A DNA stretch of 48,483 nt from assembly GCA_003223255.1 (NCBI GenBank), contig QHYJ01000060.1, positions 1 to 48,483 of the forward strand, given 5' to 3'. The notes below the pieces were generated by a model that saw only the letters and a program-made list of their open reading frames with translations, was not told the DNA's origin and did not search any database. Both the position numbers and the translations under genes were made by a program. Of the stretch, positions 27,022 through 35,901 are shown piece by piece. Within the stretch, counting starts at the first letter, position 1. Each line of letters opens with the position of its first letter. The stretch is from Acidobacteriota bacterium (GTDB lineage: Bacteria; Acidobacteriota; Terriglobia; Acidiferrales; UBA7541).

Positions 27022-28287
27022 TCAATCCCGGCGAATCCGGAGGGAGGATGGCACGGCATAAATAGCCGCCGCACCCGCCACTCCAAGGATCGCGACGATT
27101 TTCCACCCCAGTTCGTAACTGTGTCGAATATCAAAGATTTTGCCCACAACCCAGGGAGCGGCCCATTGGCCGATGGAGTATCCCATGATAATGAGCGCAA
27201 GAAGCTTGCCAAGCGAGCTTATGCCAAAACATTCCGCAGTCACAAGAGGAATGAGCATGTAGTCTGCGCCCATCGAAAAGCCGAAGGTGACCGCGAATGC
27301 ACACAGAACGAGGGGCGAATGTGGATAGGCGAGCAGGAACACAGACGCTCCAATCAAGAAATAGAAAAAGGTCATGAGATGCGATTTCTCCAGACGGTCG
27401 GCAAGGTAACCAACGATCACGCGTCCCCCCAGGCTGGCGGTTAGCAGTATCGTCAGATACTGTGAAGCAGCCGTAGCCGAGTAACCAGCGTCCTTTAGAA
27501 ACAAAATGAAATGTTGAATTACCGCGCCGATTGCCCCAATGGCCAAGGTGGATCCAGCGACGATCAACCAGAAAGCAGCTGACCCGACCGCTTGCAGTAC
27601 CCCGGCGGAAGATGCAATCGTTGCCGATGAATTTTCAAACGACAGTGCTTCTTCTCTGAACGCCTCGAAATCAACCCCAGAGCCTTCCGGCGAAGATCGT
27701 GTCACCCAAACGCCAATGGGGAAGAGCACCACGAGGATGATTGTTCCCAGCAACTCAAGTCCGTGGCGCCATCCCAAACTCCGGGCTAGGAAATTTACCA
27801 GCATCGGTGCGACGACGCCTCCCGTGCCGAGGCCCAAGTAGGCATATCCCATCGCCCGGCCCCGGCGCCGATGGAACCACTGCGCAATCAGCACTTGATT
27901 GGCAATGGGTCCTGCTAGAACGTAACCGATTACTTCCACGATACAGAGAATCTCGAACTGCCAGAAGCGGCTCATGTCCCCCATAAGCAACAAAGGCAAT
28001 CCGACCAGGCCAACTCCCGCGAGAATCACCACTCGCGCGCCGATCCGATCAATGAGCGTTCCCGCCAACACGCCAAAGGGGAGTCCCGCGAACAGGAATC
28101 CGAGCAGGAAGCCCTGCGTTACCTGAGCCCTCGTGAAGCCGAGGGATTCCACGAAGTAGGGATAGAAAACGGGGAAGCCGTAAAAAAGAATTCCGACTAC
28201 AAAAAAAAGATTTAAGAAAGCTGCGAGAACGATCCACCAGCCGTAGTAGATGCCATTTGAGGCTTTGTTCGTTTTGTTGATGACCAT
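27022..28287 (-). CDS. MFS transporter, monocarboxylate/oxalate-formate type
   Basis: A 421-residue major facilitator with twelve predicted helices. The opening IYYGWWIVLAAFLNLFF and the motif GTLIDRIGARVVILAG after helix 2 resemble the monocarboxylate and oxalate:formate antiporter groups; QWFHRRRGRAMGYAYLGLGTGG between helices 4 and 5 fits the same assignment. These carriers exchange small organic acids. It lies 66 bases downstream of the acetyltransferase gene in the same orientation and is probably co-transcribed with it. In this island it would be a candidate carrier for keto-acid products (inference). Confidence 0.82.
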   Translation of the reverse strand: MVINKTNKASNGIYYGWWIVLAAFLNLFFVVGILFYGFPVFYPYFVESLGFTRAQVTQGFLLGFLFAGLPFGVLAGTLIDRIGARVVILAGVGLVGLPLLLMGDMSRFWQFEILCIVEVIGYVLAGPIANQVLIAQWFHRRRGRAMGYAYLGLGTGGVVAPMLVNFLARSLGWRHGLELLGTIILVVLFPIGVWVTRSSPEGSGVDFEAFREEALSFENSSATIASSAGVLQAVGSAAFWLIVAGSTLAIGAIGAVIQHFILFLKDAGYSATAASQYLTILLTASLGGRVIVGYLADRLEKSHLMTFFYFLIGASVFLLAYPHSPLVLCAFAVTFGFSMGADYMLIPLVTAECFGISSLGKLLALIIMGYSIGQWAAPWVVGKIFDIRHSYELGWKIVAILGVAGAAAIYAVPSSLRIRRD

Positions 28288-28353
28288 CCGTCTCCTGTGA
28301 GTCGTCTCGTTTCGCAGACGGGTGTGCAGCTTATCCTCACTTGCGAGATGATT

Positions 28354-29196
28354 TCATCCAAATTCGGGGCCGAGGATAGCGCAAAACGAAGCAGGCCTGC
28401 CGCGGTAAACATTCGAGCCACGGACCATACGTGTGAGGAGTCTAGACGGAGCGAAGCCGTAAGCACTCAACAATTCGACACCCATGGAATTCGACTTCAT
28501 GCAGTCCACGATGAGAGTTTCGCGGGAGGATCTGGACAAGAACTCTTGGAGAACTTTTTCCGCTGCCGCGCGGCTCCTCGCCATCCACGGCCCAAGATGA
28601 TCCGCAAACAAACCACAACGCCCGAAGGCATAGCCCAGTGGCAACCCACCTTCGCAAACAGCGATGGCAAATTCCGGAGCTTCAGCGAAGAGAGAGCGAA
28701 GTAAGAAGCTACGATCCGCGCCGAACAATTCTTCATCGAATCTGAAAATCTGCTCCATTGGAATCTCGCCCAGAGGCGCGCACAGTGCCGGTCGTGTTCC
28801 TGCCGACCTTTTTAGAATCCATCGTTCAATTTCACATTCATCGACGAATCCCAGATTCGTGTAAAGTGGCTTACCCAGAGGAGTAGCATCGAGCTTCATG
28901 GTGGCAACGCGTGCGTCATCTAGATACTCGATAGTTTTTTTCAGAAGCTGAGTTCCAATCCCCTGGTTCCGGTACTCGGGATCCACCAAAACCATGCCAA
29001 TCCAGGCGAACCGATTCTCATAGCAAATGGTGGTCGCGGTTCCAGCCACCTTCCCGTGGTTCTCCATTACAAAGCATCCGCGCGGACTATTGCAAAGAAA
29101 GCGGTGCCAATCCGCAGCGGTCTGATTCCATCCGGAAAGTGTGTTCAGGCGCAGTCCGCCAGGGACATCCCGTTCGGTCATCACGCGAAGGCGCAT
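28354..29196 (-). CDS. GNAT family N-acetyltransferase
   Basis: A 280-residue acetyltransferase. The N-terminal GNAT domain shows the acetyl-CoA motif VDPEYRNQGIGTQLLKK (R76, G79, G81) and KLDATPLGKPLYTNLGF. A second, more divergent half (about residues 150-280) resembles the GNAT-like domain found at the C-terminus of related tandem proteins: IAVCEGGLPLGYAFGR and MGVELLSAYGFAPSRLLTRM. The ATG at 29196 was chosen because AGGA lies upstream; an in-frame ATG at 29361 would overlap the start of the divergent dehydrogenase gene. The substrate is unknown. It starts 126 bases from that gene, so the two may share a control region. Confidence 0.8.
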   Translation of the reverse strand: MRLRVMTERDVPGGLRLNTLSGWNQTAADWHRFLCNSPRGCFVMENHGKVAGTATTICYENRFAWIGMVLVDPEYRNQGIGTQLLKKTIEYLDDARVATMKLDATPLGKPLYTNLGFVDECEIERWILKRSAGTRPALCAPLGEIPMEQIFRFDEELFGADRSFLLRSLFAEAPEFAIAVCEGGLPLGYAFGRCGLFADHLGPWMARSRAAAEKVLQEFLSRSSRETLIVDCMKSNSMGVELLSAYGFAPSRLLTRMVRGSNVYRGRPASFCAILGPEFG

Positions 29197-29322
29197 CCAA
29201 AAAACGTTCCTGAGAAATCTGAACTGCAGAGAAGGATACCTGAAACCGCAGGGCGGTCGAGGAACAATTCGAGTACAATCTCGCGGCAGTACGCTGAAGA
29301 TACATTGGGGACAGAAGCGGCC

Positions 29323-30360
29323 ATGTCGAGCAACCTGACTTTCATTCAAGACGTTGCGCACCTGGAAGAACTGCTCAGCGAACCAACGGAAGGAGTAATC
29401 CGCACCCTGAGCAGCCTCGACGGGGACATTATCATTCTGGGCGTAGCCGGAAAGATGGGGCCAACTCTCGCTCGCATGGCGAAGAAAGCCTCCGAGATAG
29501 ATGGGGCAAAGAGACGCGTCATCGGCGTTTCGCGATTTTCGTCTGCTTCACTCGAAAATCAGTTGCAAACATGGGGCGTCGAGACTGTGCGTTGCGATTT
29601 GCTCGATCCGGGTTCGCTTGCCAAGCTTCCTGACGCTGCCAACGTGATTTTCATGGTTGGAATGAAATTTGGTGCCACGGGACAGGAGTGGTTGACCTGG
29701 GCCAGCAATACGTTTTTACCCGGGCTTGTCGCGAATCGCTTTCGGAACAGCAGGATCGCCGTCTTCTCGACAGGAAATGTCTATGGGCTTTCACCGCTTG
29801 CCAGAGGAGGCTCTCGCGAAGAAGATGCGCTGAATCCTTCGGGCGAATACGCGATGAGTTGCGTCGGTCGCGAGCGGGTTTTTGAATATTTTAGCAGGGC
29901 AAACGGGACGAAACTGACCCTTCTACGCTTGAATTACGCGAGCGAGCTTCGCTACGGCGTGCTTTTGGATATCGCGCAGCGCGTCAACGACGGGCAGCCT
30001 GTGTCGCTGTCCATGGGCTATCTAAACACCATCTGGCAAGCCGACGCGTCAGCGATGGCCTTGGAGTCGCTCCGCTGTGCAGCGTCGCCGCCCAATGTGA
30101 TCAACATTACCGGCCACGAATTGCTCAGCGTGCGAAGCGTCGCGGAGGAATTTGCGAAAAAGCTCGGCAAGCCGGTGCGTTTTGAAGGAACAGAGTCGAG
30201 CGACGCTCTGCTAAGCAATGCACGGAAAGCGCACGAGCTCTTTGGCCGTCCCCGCGTGAGTCTTCAACAGATGATCGATTGGATCGCGGACTGGATTTGC
30301 AGAGGCGGGACAACTTTGGCGAAGCCGACTCACTTTGAGGAGCGTGCCGGCCACTTCTGA
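29323..30360 (+). CDS. NAD-dependent epimerase/dehydratase-like protein
   Basis: A 345-residue short-chain dehydrogenase-type protein. The dinucleotide-binding GxxGxxG motif is G40, G43, G46 in ILGVAGKMGPT. The segment FSTGNVYG supplies the catalytic Ser/Thr region, and the catalytic Tyr is probably Y176 in EYAMSCVGRERVF. The Lys expected four residues after the Tyr (YxxxK) is replaced by Cys (C180). No signal peptide is present, so it is cytoplasmic, in contrast to most genes of this island. It ends 5 bases before the DapA-like gene, so they form an operon and probably share a pathway. The reaction cannot be named; epimerase, dehydratase and reductase are all possible. Confidence 0.78.
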   Translation: MSSNLTFIQDVAHLEELLSEPTEGVIRTLSSLDGDIIILGVAGKMGPTLARMAKKASEIDGAKRRVIGVSRFSSASLENQLQTWGVETVRCDLLDPGSLAKLPDAANVIFMVGMKFGATGQEWLTWASNTFLPGLVANRFRNSRIAVFSTGNVYGLSPLARGGSREEDALNPSGEYAMSCVGRERVFEYFSRANGTKLTLLRLNYASELRYGVLLDIAQRVNDGQPVSLSMGYLNTIWQADASAMALESLRCAASPPNVINITGHELLSVRSVAEEFAKKLGKPVRFEGTESSDALLSNARKAHELFGRPRVSLQQMIDWIADWICRGGTTLAKPTHFEERAGHF

Positions 30361-30365
30361 CTGAC

Positions 30366-31460
30366 ATGCAGAGTGAAAGTCTCAATGGAAACAGCATGAG
30401 GAATTTGGACCCCAGAATTCGGCAGGTTCTCAAGGCCGGGACAGCGATTCCGGCGCATCCTCTCGCTCTCGACGCCAACGGCAAATTGGATGAGCGGCGG
30501 CAGAGAGCTCTTTCTCGCTATTACATCGCTGCCGGAGCAGGCGGCCTTGCCGTCGGCGTACACACAACTCAGTTTGCAATTCGCGATCCGCGCGTCGGCC
30601 TGTTCGAGCCAGTCTTGGGTTTGGCGGCTGAAGAAATGGATCGTGCCGACAGAGTTCTGGATGTGCCCCTCGTGCGCGTTGGCGGTATCTGCGGAAGGAC
30701 CGCGCAAGCCGTAAATGAGGCCCGGATGTTGCGTGCGCTGAAATACCACGCAGGTCTTTTGAGCCTTGCAGCAGCAAAAGACTTGGATGACGAAGCACTG
30801 ATCAGCCACTGCCGGGAGGTTGCCGCGATCCTGCCGATCATGGGCTTCTATTTGCAGCCGGCCATCGGTGGCCGCGTGCTCTCGTTCAATTTCTGGCGGA
30901 AATTTGTCGAGACCGAGGACGTCGTAGCGATCAAGATTGCTCCCTTCAATCGCTACCACACACTCGATGTCGTTCGAGCCGTCGCGGAGTCGGGCCGCGA
31001 GATCGCGCTATACACGGGCAACGACGACAACATCTTGATGGACCTGCTCACGCCCTATTGTTTCCAGGTCAACGGCAAGCAGAAAGTATTTCGCATCGTT
31101 GGCGGATTGCTGGGCCACTGGGCGGTTTGGACCAAGCGTGCGGTGGACCTCTTAACAGACTGCCATCGGTTGGCGCTCTCCGGTGAGCCCATGCCGCAAT
31201 CGATGTTGAAAAAAAACGTCCAAGTAACCGATTGCAATTCCGCTTTCTTTGACACAGCAAATCAATTCGCAGGCTGTATCGCCGGCTTGCATGAAGTCCT
31301 GCGCCGCCAGGGCTTGCTCGAAGGCATTTGGTGCCTAGATCCCAAGGAAACGCTCAGTCCAGGACAAAAAGAGGAGATTGACCGGGTCTACCGTGCCTAC
31401 CCGGAATTGAATGACGACGAATTTGTGCGCGAAGGACGAGACACCTGGTTGAAGCCCTAA
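30366..31460 (+). CDS. DapA-like aldolase/lyase (dihydrodipicolinate synthase family)
   Basis: A 364-residue protein of the DHDPS/NAL family of Schiff-base aldolases. The imine-forming Lys is K190 in VVAIKIAPFNRYHT and the catalytic Tyr is Y162 in GFYLQP; the 28-residue spacing equals that between Y133 and K161 in DapA. The usual GTTGE loop is replaced by GLAVGVHTTQF, so the pyruvate-contacting region differs from true DapA. It is about 60 residues longer than DapA and cytoplasmic. The start at 30366 has no clear ribosome binding site; 30396 (MRNLDPRIRQV) is an alternative. Family chemistry is pyruvate- or keto-acid-dependent aldol cleavage or condensation. Downstream of a dehydrogenase, it may act on a 2-keto-3-deoxy acid (inference). 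Confidence 0.83.
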   Translation: MQSESLNGNSMRNLDPRIRQVLKAGTAIPAHPLALDANGKLDERRQRALSRYYIAAGAGGLAVGVHTTQFAIRDPRVGLFEPVLGLAAEEMDRADRVLDVPLVRVGGICGRTAQAVNEARMLRALKYHAGLLSLAAAKDLDDEALISHCREVAAILPIMGFYLQPAIGGRVLSFNFWRKFVETEDVVAIKIAPFNRYHTLDVVRAVAESGREIALYTGNDDNILMDLLTPYCFQVNGKQKVFRIVGGLLGHWAVWTKRAVDLLTDCHRLALSGEPMPQSMLKKNVQVTDCNSAFFDTANQFAGCIAGLHEVLRRQGLLEGIWCLDPKETLSPGQKEEIDRVYRAYPELNDDEFVREGRDTWLKP

Positions 31461-31664
31461 CTGCTTCTTTCAACGGAAAGTGGCCTGTCTAGCGAAGCGG
31501 ACGCGTCGCTTTGGCGAGAAATGCCGTGGTGGCACTCCATGACTGCCACATGGAATAACCCGACATAGACGCGTACTTCTTTTCCGAGATCGCAAACTGA
31601 TGGTGAACTGCCCCCGTTGAAAACCCTGTTTCCTCATGACGGCGCAATGCCAATCTACTGAACG

Positions 31665-32543
31665 CTATTCTTCGTCACCGGCTTGAGCATTGCTCTCTGC
31701 CTTTCGCGCTTTTTCCGACCTGGATGCACGGAGCAAATAGCTCACAAGGTCATTCAGTTCGACGGATGACAAAGTGGAAGCATAGTCTGAAGGCATCGGG
31801 GACCGTCCGCTGAAGGTCATAGTCCGAATATCCGACTTGTTGAGAAGATGGAACACGCCATCGGGAGTTTGCAGTTGCAGTGAAAAGTTGTCTTCGTTGC
31901 GGGCGACGCCGGTAAGCGACGTCGAGTCCGCAAGAATGACAGTGACCAGCGCGCGGCGTGGATCGAGATCCTTGTTGGGATTGACCATTGCGGTGCGGAC
32001 CTTATCCGCATCCATCCCCGCTGCGTAGGTAGTAAGGTCCTGAGCAAAAAACCCGCCCTGGCCGCTAACCATATGACATTCCGCACATTTCGCCTTGCCG
32101 AAAAACAGCATCTTTCCCTGAGCCGGATCGCCCGGTAATGCAGTTTCTTTGCTGCGGCCTTGCAGCATTCGCAGATAGGCAACAAGCGCCGACAGTTTGG
32201 CCGGTCCGTAAGAAGCAAACGACGGCATGCCCTCGGCCACTTTGCCATCCCGCAGAATCTTGAAGAGTTCCCTGTCCGTCTTGTGCACAACATCGGGCCC
32301 CGAGATGATGTTCGGGCCGCGTTCTCCGCCTCGCGCGTCTAGCCCATGGCACGACGCACAGGCGGCTTCAAAAACTGCTCGGGCTCCGATTCGGCGCCCC
32401 TGTTTCGCATCGGATGCTTCTGTTCGTCGTTTGTCTTGCGCACAATGCAAAGTTGCAGCAATCGGAAGCAAGCAAGCGATCGCCGTCAACTGCATCACGG
32501 CTCCTGCCGAAATAAAGGAGCGCTGCTTTCGGCCCTCGAGCAT
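31665..32543 (-). CDS. Di-heme c-type cytochrome, exported
   Basis: A 292-residue exported protein with two heme-attachment sites: CASCH at residues 62-66 and CAECH at 153-157. Candidate axial Met residues are in EGMPSF and SPMPSDY. A hydrophobic signal lies near residues 10-34 (ISAGAVMQLTAIACLLPIAATL). The start at 32543 was chosen because GGAGAG stands 8 bases upstream; longer in-frame starts exist. After the second heme domain comes a beta-rich segment (LTGVARNEDNFSLQLQTPDG) seen in cytochromes linked to quinoproteins. It is divergent from the RraA and PQQ dehydrogenase genes and is the likely electron acceptor for that dehydrogenase. Confidence 0.88.
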   Translation of the reverse strand: MLEGRKQRSFISAGAVMQLTAIACLLPIAATLHCAQDKRRTEASDAKQGRRIGARAVFEAACASCHGLDARGGERGPNIISGPDVVHKTDRELFKILRDGKVAEGMPSFASYGPAKLSALVAYLRMLQGRSKETALPGDPAQGKMLFFGKAKCAECHMVSGQGGFFAQDLTTYAAGMDADKVRTAMVNPNKDLDPRRALVTVILADSTSLTGVARNEDNFSLQLQTPDGVFHLLNKSDIRTMTFSGRSPMPSDYASTLSSVELNDLVSYLLRASRSEKARKAESNAQAGDEE

Positions 32544-32755
32544 AGTTTCAGCTCTCCTCACCGGGAACATGGGATCCGACAGGTTTTCGCCGGCAATGCC
32601 TGCGATCATTGGCCGACCTTTGTGCGATGCGTTTTCCCCGATCTTAGTCAATTCAATTTGCGGGGACAACCGCATTTAGACGTGGTCATAAAGACTTCAT
32701 CGAGCATTTCAAAAGATGTTAAAGTGCGCGCGCGTGTTCAATTCAAGGAGGGTCT

Positions 32756-33535
32756 ATGTTAAGACTTGTGTTTTCGCATCGCACAGTTACTCTGCTTCTC
32801 GGCTTGGCGATCACTTTGCGCCTTTTGGCGCTGGCACATCCGGTGAAAATCTCGGCAAATCAAGAACCGTCCGCGGCCCAGGCAAAAGATGATGCGGCGC
32901 TCCTCGACGGCTTTCGTCACGTGGAAGTTGCCTCCGTATCCGATGCTCTCGAGCAAGTTGCTGGGAAAAAGATGTACATGACGCATCGCATGCGCCCGAT
33001 CTTTCCCACGCGTTTCGCCGGCTATGCCCTTACGGTTTCCCTGAAAAAAGAGGTGAATCACGATCCTGATGCCCTCAAAGGCATGCTACACGCCATCGAT
33101 ACGGGCACGCCCAATTCCGTGTACGTCATGGTCCTGGAAGATGGAAACGACATCGCGGGCATGGGCGGGCTGATGGGCACGGCAATGGCCGCGAGAAATT
33201 TTTCGGGCGCAGTGATCGACGGTGGCGTACGAGACACCGCCTATCTGCAGAAGATCGGCTTCCCCGTGTACGCGCTTGGCGTCGTTCCTTCCACCTCCGT
33301 CAGTCACTACCGCTTTGCCAGCTCGAACGTTCCCGTGACTTGCGACGGCGTGCCCGTAAGCCCTGGCGACATCATCACTGCCGATCCCGACGGCGTAGTG
33401 GTGGTGCCGAGGGCCATTGCACCTCAGATCCTGAAGCTGGCGCAGGACATGGACTTCAAGGAGCACTCCATGTATGCGTATATTGAGAAGCTTAAATCGA
33501 TTGAAGAAGCAGTGGCGAAATTTGGCCGCCTGTGA
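32756..33535 (+). CDS. Exported RraA-family protein 1
   Basis: A 259-residue protein with a signal peptide (residues 1-28, VTLLLGLAITLRLLALAHP) followed by an RraA fold. The DGGVRD motif at residues 155-160 gives the Arg and Asp that hold substrate and metal in the family, and GMGGLMGTAMAARN is the preceding loop. RraA-like proteins include class II aldolases acting on 4-hydroxy-2-oxo acids and oxaloacetate. A role as RNase E inhibitor is excluded by export. AAGGAGGG stands right before the ATG. The next gene, the PQQ dehydrogenase, starts 145 bases on, and a second exported RraA is at 44.3 kb; both occur in the same cluster. Confidence 0.83.
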   Translation: MLRLVFSHRTVTLLLGLAITLRLLALAHPVKISANQEPSAAQAKDDAALLDGFRHVEVASVSDALEQVAGKKMYMTHRMRPIFPTRFAGYALTVSLKKEVNHDPDALKGMLHAIDTGTPNSVYVMVLEDGNDIAGMGGLMGTAMAARNFSGAVIDGGVRDTAYLQKIGFPVYALGVVPSTSVSHYRFASSNVPVTCDGVPVSPGDIITADPDGVVVVPRAIAPQILKLAQDMDFKEHSMYAYIEKLKSIEEAVAKFGRL

Positions 33536-33680
33536 AAAATTCTGGCCTCCGGCTGCTGATTTGTAGTATATGAAGTTTCATTCTGTGGGCGCTACCTCGG
33601 TCTAACCCAACCGCCACAGGTTTCGACACGTGGGTGCAGGTTCAATCGTCTCTGAGGGCACAAGCTCTAGCGATGGTTCG

Positions 33681-35309
33681 ATGGAACGACTTTTCATTTG
33701 CTTCGCGCTCCTTGTCTTGAACATTGTGGCGGTGTTTGCTCAGGATGCCCGGATGACTTCCGTCGCGACGAGCACGGACGTGGACCCGGCCCAGTTGCTT
33801 GCCAAGCCGGTCGCGGCCAACTGGCTCTCCTACAATGGCGACTACACCGGCCGGCGCTACAGCGCGCTTCGCGAAATCAATACCAGCAATGTCGCGCAGC
33901 TTCGCGCCCAGTGGGTTTTTCACGCACAGAGCTCCAGTAGCCTTGAAGTCACTCCAGTTGCGGTGGACGGAATACAGTTCGTCACTGCCGCCAACGACGC
34001 CTTCGCCCTCGACGCGCAAACGGGACGAATGCTGTGGCACCACGCACGCGCCACCACAGAGGGGCTCATCGACGACGCCTCGCAACATCACAACCGCGGC
34101 GTCGGCATCTGGCGCTCACGCATTTACATGGAAACGGACAACGCACATCTGCTTTGTCTGGATGCGCGTTCGGGAAACCTGCTGTGGGATGTCGCCTACA
34201 CTGATGGAAACAGGAACTACGGCGCAACGAGCGCTCCTCTCATCGTCAAGAAGGAAGTCATCGTAGGAACTTCCGGCGGCGATGACGGTGTGCGGGGTTT
34301 TATTGCGGCTTACGACGTGGAGACCGGAAAGGAGGCGTGGCGTTTTTGGACCATTCCAGGCCCCGGCGAATTCGGCTCCGCCAGTTGGCCGGGTGAAAGC
34401 TACAAGCTTGGCGGTGGCACCACTTGGATGCCTGGTACGTTTGATCCCGAGCTCAACACCATTTTCTGGGGTACCAGCAATCCTGCGCCGGATTTTGACG
34501 GTGACCCGCGCCCTGGCGACGACCTATACACCGATTGCCTGCTGGCCCTGGATCCTGACACCGGCAAACTCAAGTGGTATTTCCAGTTCACGCCGCACGA
34601 TCTCTTCGACTATGACGCGACCGAAACTCCCGTCCTTATTGACGCAACCTTCCGGGGCCAGCCGCGTAAACTCGTGGTGGAGGCCAATCGAAACGGTTTT
34701 CTCTACGTACTTGATCGCACTAATGGCGCATTTCTCTCCGCCACACGCTTCGTCGAAAAACTCAATTGGGCCAGCGGAATTGACGAAAAAGGCCGCCCGA
34801 TTCGCACCGGAATCAAGCCAAGTGCGGAAGGGACGCGCATCTGCCCTGGTATGGTGGGGGCAACCAACTGGCACGCTCCATCGTACAATCCAGAGACTTC
34901 CCTGTTCTATTTCATGGCCTTGGAATCCTGTAACGTCTTGGCCTTGAAACCTCAGGAATTCAAGCCTGGCCAGACCTACTACTCAGCGGGAGCGCGTCAC
35001 AGCGAGGGTGACTACAGCCAGAAAATCTTGCTGGCCTATTCTCTCGAGGGAGACCAGCCCACGTGGCGCTATGTCCAGGCAGGCATGGGTCATTCCGCCG
35101 GGGGAACGATGACAACGGCAGGAGGACTTGTCTTCTTCGGCGACGATGCGCAATCTTTCGAAGCCGTGGACGCCAAGACAGGCAAACCCCTTTGGCACTT
35201 TAATACCGGGCAGAACATCGCGGCATCCCCGATGAGCTACGCTATCCATGCGAAACAATACGTGGCCATCGCTGCCGGGAGCGACATTTTCAGTTTTGCT
35301 TTGCCATAG
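33681..35309 (+). CDS. PQQ-dependent alcohol/sugar dehydrogenase, exported
   Basis: A 542-residue quinoprotein. The signal peptide is residues 1-21 (ICFALLVLNIVAVFAQ). Eight-bladed propeller features are clear: WLSYNGDYTGRRYSALREIN, NAFALDAQTGRMLWH-type tryptophan-docking repeats, GGGTTWMPGTFDPELN and FWGTSNPAPD for the PQQ/calcium site, and YDATETPVLI with the catalytic region. No cytochrome c domain is fused, so electrons must leave through a separate cytochrome, which the divergent gene at 31.7 kb supplies. The substrate is an alcohol or sugar; the sequence does not say which. Because PQQ itself is not made in this window, the cell must produce it elsewhere or acquire it. Confidence 0.87.
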   Translation: MERLFICFALLVLNIVAVFAQDARMTSVATSTDVDPAQLLAKPVAANWLSYNGDYTGRRYSALREINTSNVAQLRAQWVFHAQSSSSLEVTPVAVDGIQFVTAANDAFALDAQTGRMLWHHARATTEGLIDDASQHHNRGVGIWRSRIYMETDNAHLLCLDARSGNLLWDVAYTDGNRNYGATSAPLIVKKEVIVGTSGGDDGVRGFIAAYDVETGKEAWRFWTIPGPGEFGSASWPGESYKLGGGTTWMPGTFDPELNTIFWGTSNPAPDFDGDPRPGDDLYTDCLLALDPDTGKLKWYFQFTPHDLFDYDATETPVLIDATFRGQPRKLVVEANRNGFLYVLDRTNGAFLSATRFVEKLNWASGIDEKGRPIRTGIKPSAEGTRICPGMVGATNWHAPSYNPETSLFYFMALESCNVLALKPQEFKPGQTYYSAGARHSEGDYSQKILLAYSLEGDQPTWRYVQAGMGHSAGGTMTTAGGLVFFGDDAQSFEAVDAKTGKPLWHFNTGQNIAASPMSYAIHAKQYVAIAAGSDIFSFALP

Positions 35310-35391
35310 CGCAGGCATCACCTCAACGCTTCGAAGCAAGGTTGGCAATTGACAATGGGAAGACAAAAGACCAAACAAAAAAGGAGGAACG

Positions 35392-35901
35392 ATGTTCTCA
35401 TCTCTCACCTCTCGACGGGGGTTCACCGCGAGGCTTGCCGTACTCATTCCGGGGATGGCCGCCTCTGACGCCGGCGCCAACGCGGAAGTCCCGTCCCTTC
35501 AGGCAGATGCAACCGTCAAGAAGCTCAATTATGAAGGCAAACCCTCAGGAACTGGTTTTATTACGCCGCTCGTCATCCACAACGGACTGATGTACATTGC
35601 GGGACAGGGCGCTCACTCTCATGATCCTGAGGGAAAATTTCCCATGGACATCGAAACCCACACCAAAAAGGTGATGGACAACGTTAAAACGCTGGTCGAA
35701 ACGGGCGGCGGTGGTATGGACAGCATTCTCCAGCTGACCGTTTATTTGACCAAGATTGACGACTACGATGGTATGAACAAAGTCTTCAAAACTTATTTTC
35801 CAAATGGCGGTCCCGCGCGGACCACTGTGGCTGTCGCTGCACTTCCCGGGAATTCGCTGGTAGAAATTAATTGCATTGCTGCAGTCACGAGGAAAGGATG
35901 A
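35392..35901 (+). CDS. Exported RidA-family protein
   Basis: A 169-residue RidA (YjgF/YER057c/UK114) protein. The N-terminus has a Tat-like SRRGF (R8, R9) and a hydrophobic stretch ending near residue 30. The core shows LVIHNGLMYIAGQGA, DIETHTKKVMDNVKTLVE and GGPARTTVAVAALP, with the catalytic Arg of PAR present. RidA hydrolyses enamine/imine intermediates released by PLP lyases. A very strong ribosome binding site (AAGGAGGAAC) precedes it. Its stop overlaps the start of the SelA-like gene by 4 bases, so the two are translationally coupled. RidA is usually cytoplasmic, so an exported form paired with an exported PLP enzyme is notable. Confidence 0.87.
   Translation: MFSSLTSRRGFTARLAVLIPGMAASDAGANAEVPSLQADATVKKLNYEGKPSGTGFITPLVIHNGLMYIAGQGAHSHDPEGKFPMDIETHTKKVMDNVKTLVETGGGGMDSILQLTVYLTKIDDYDGMNKVFKTYFPNGGPARTTVAVAALPGNSLVEINCIAAVTRKG

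Noticed and set aside
32756-33535. RraA 1 as regulator of RNase E
   Set aside because: A signal peptide removes it from the cytoplasm, so this role is not plausible.
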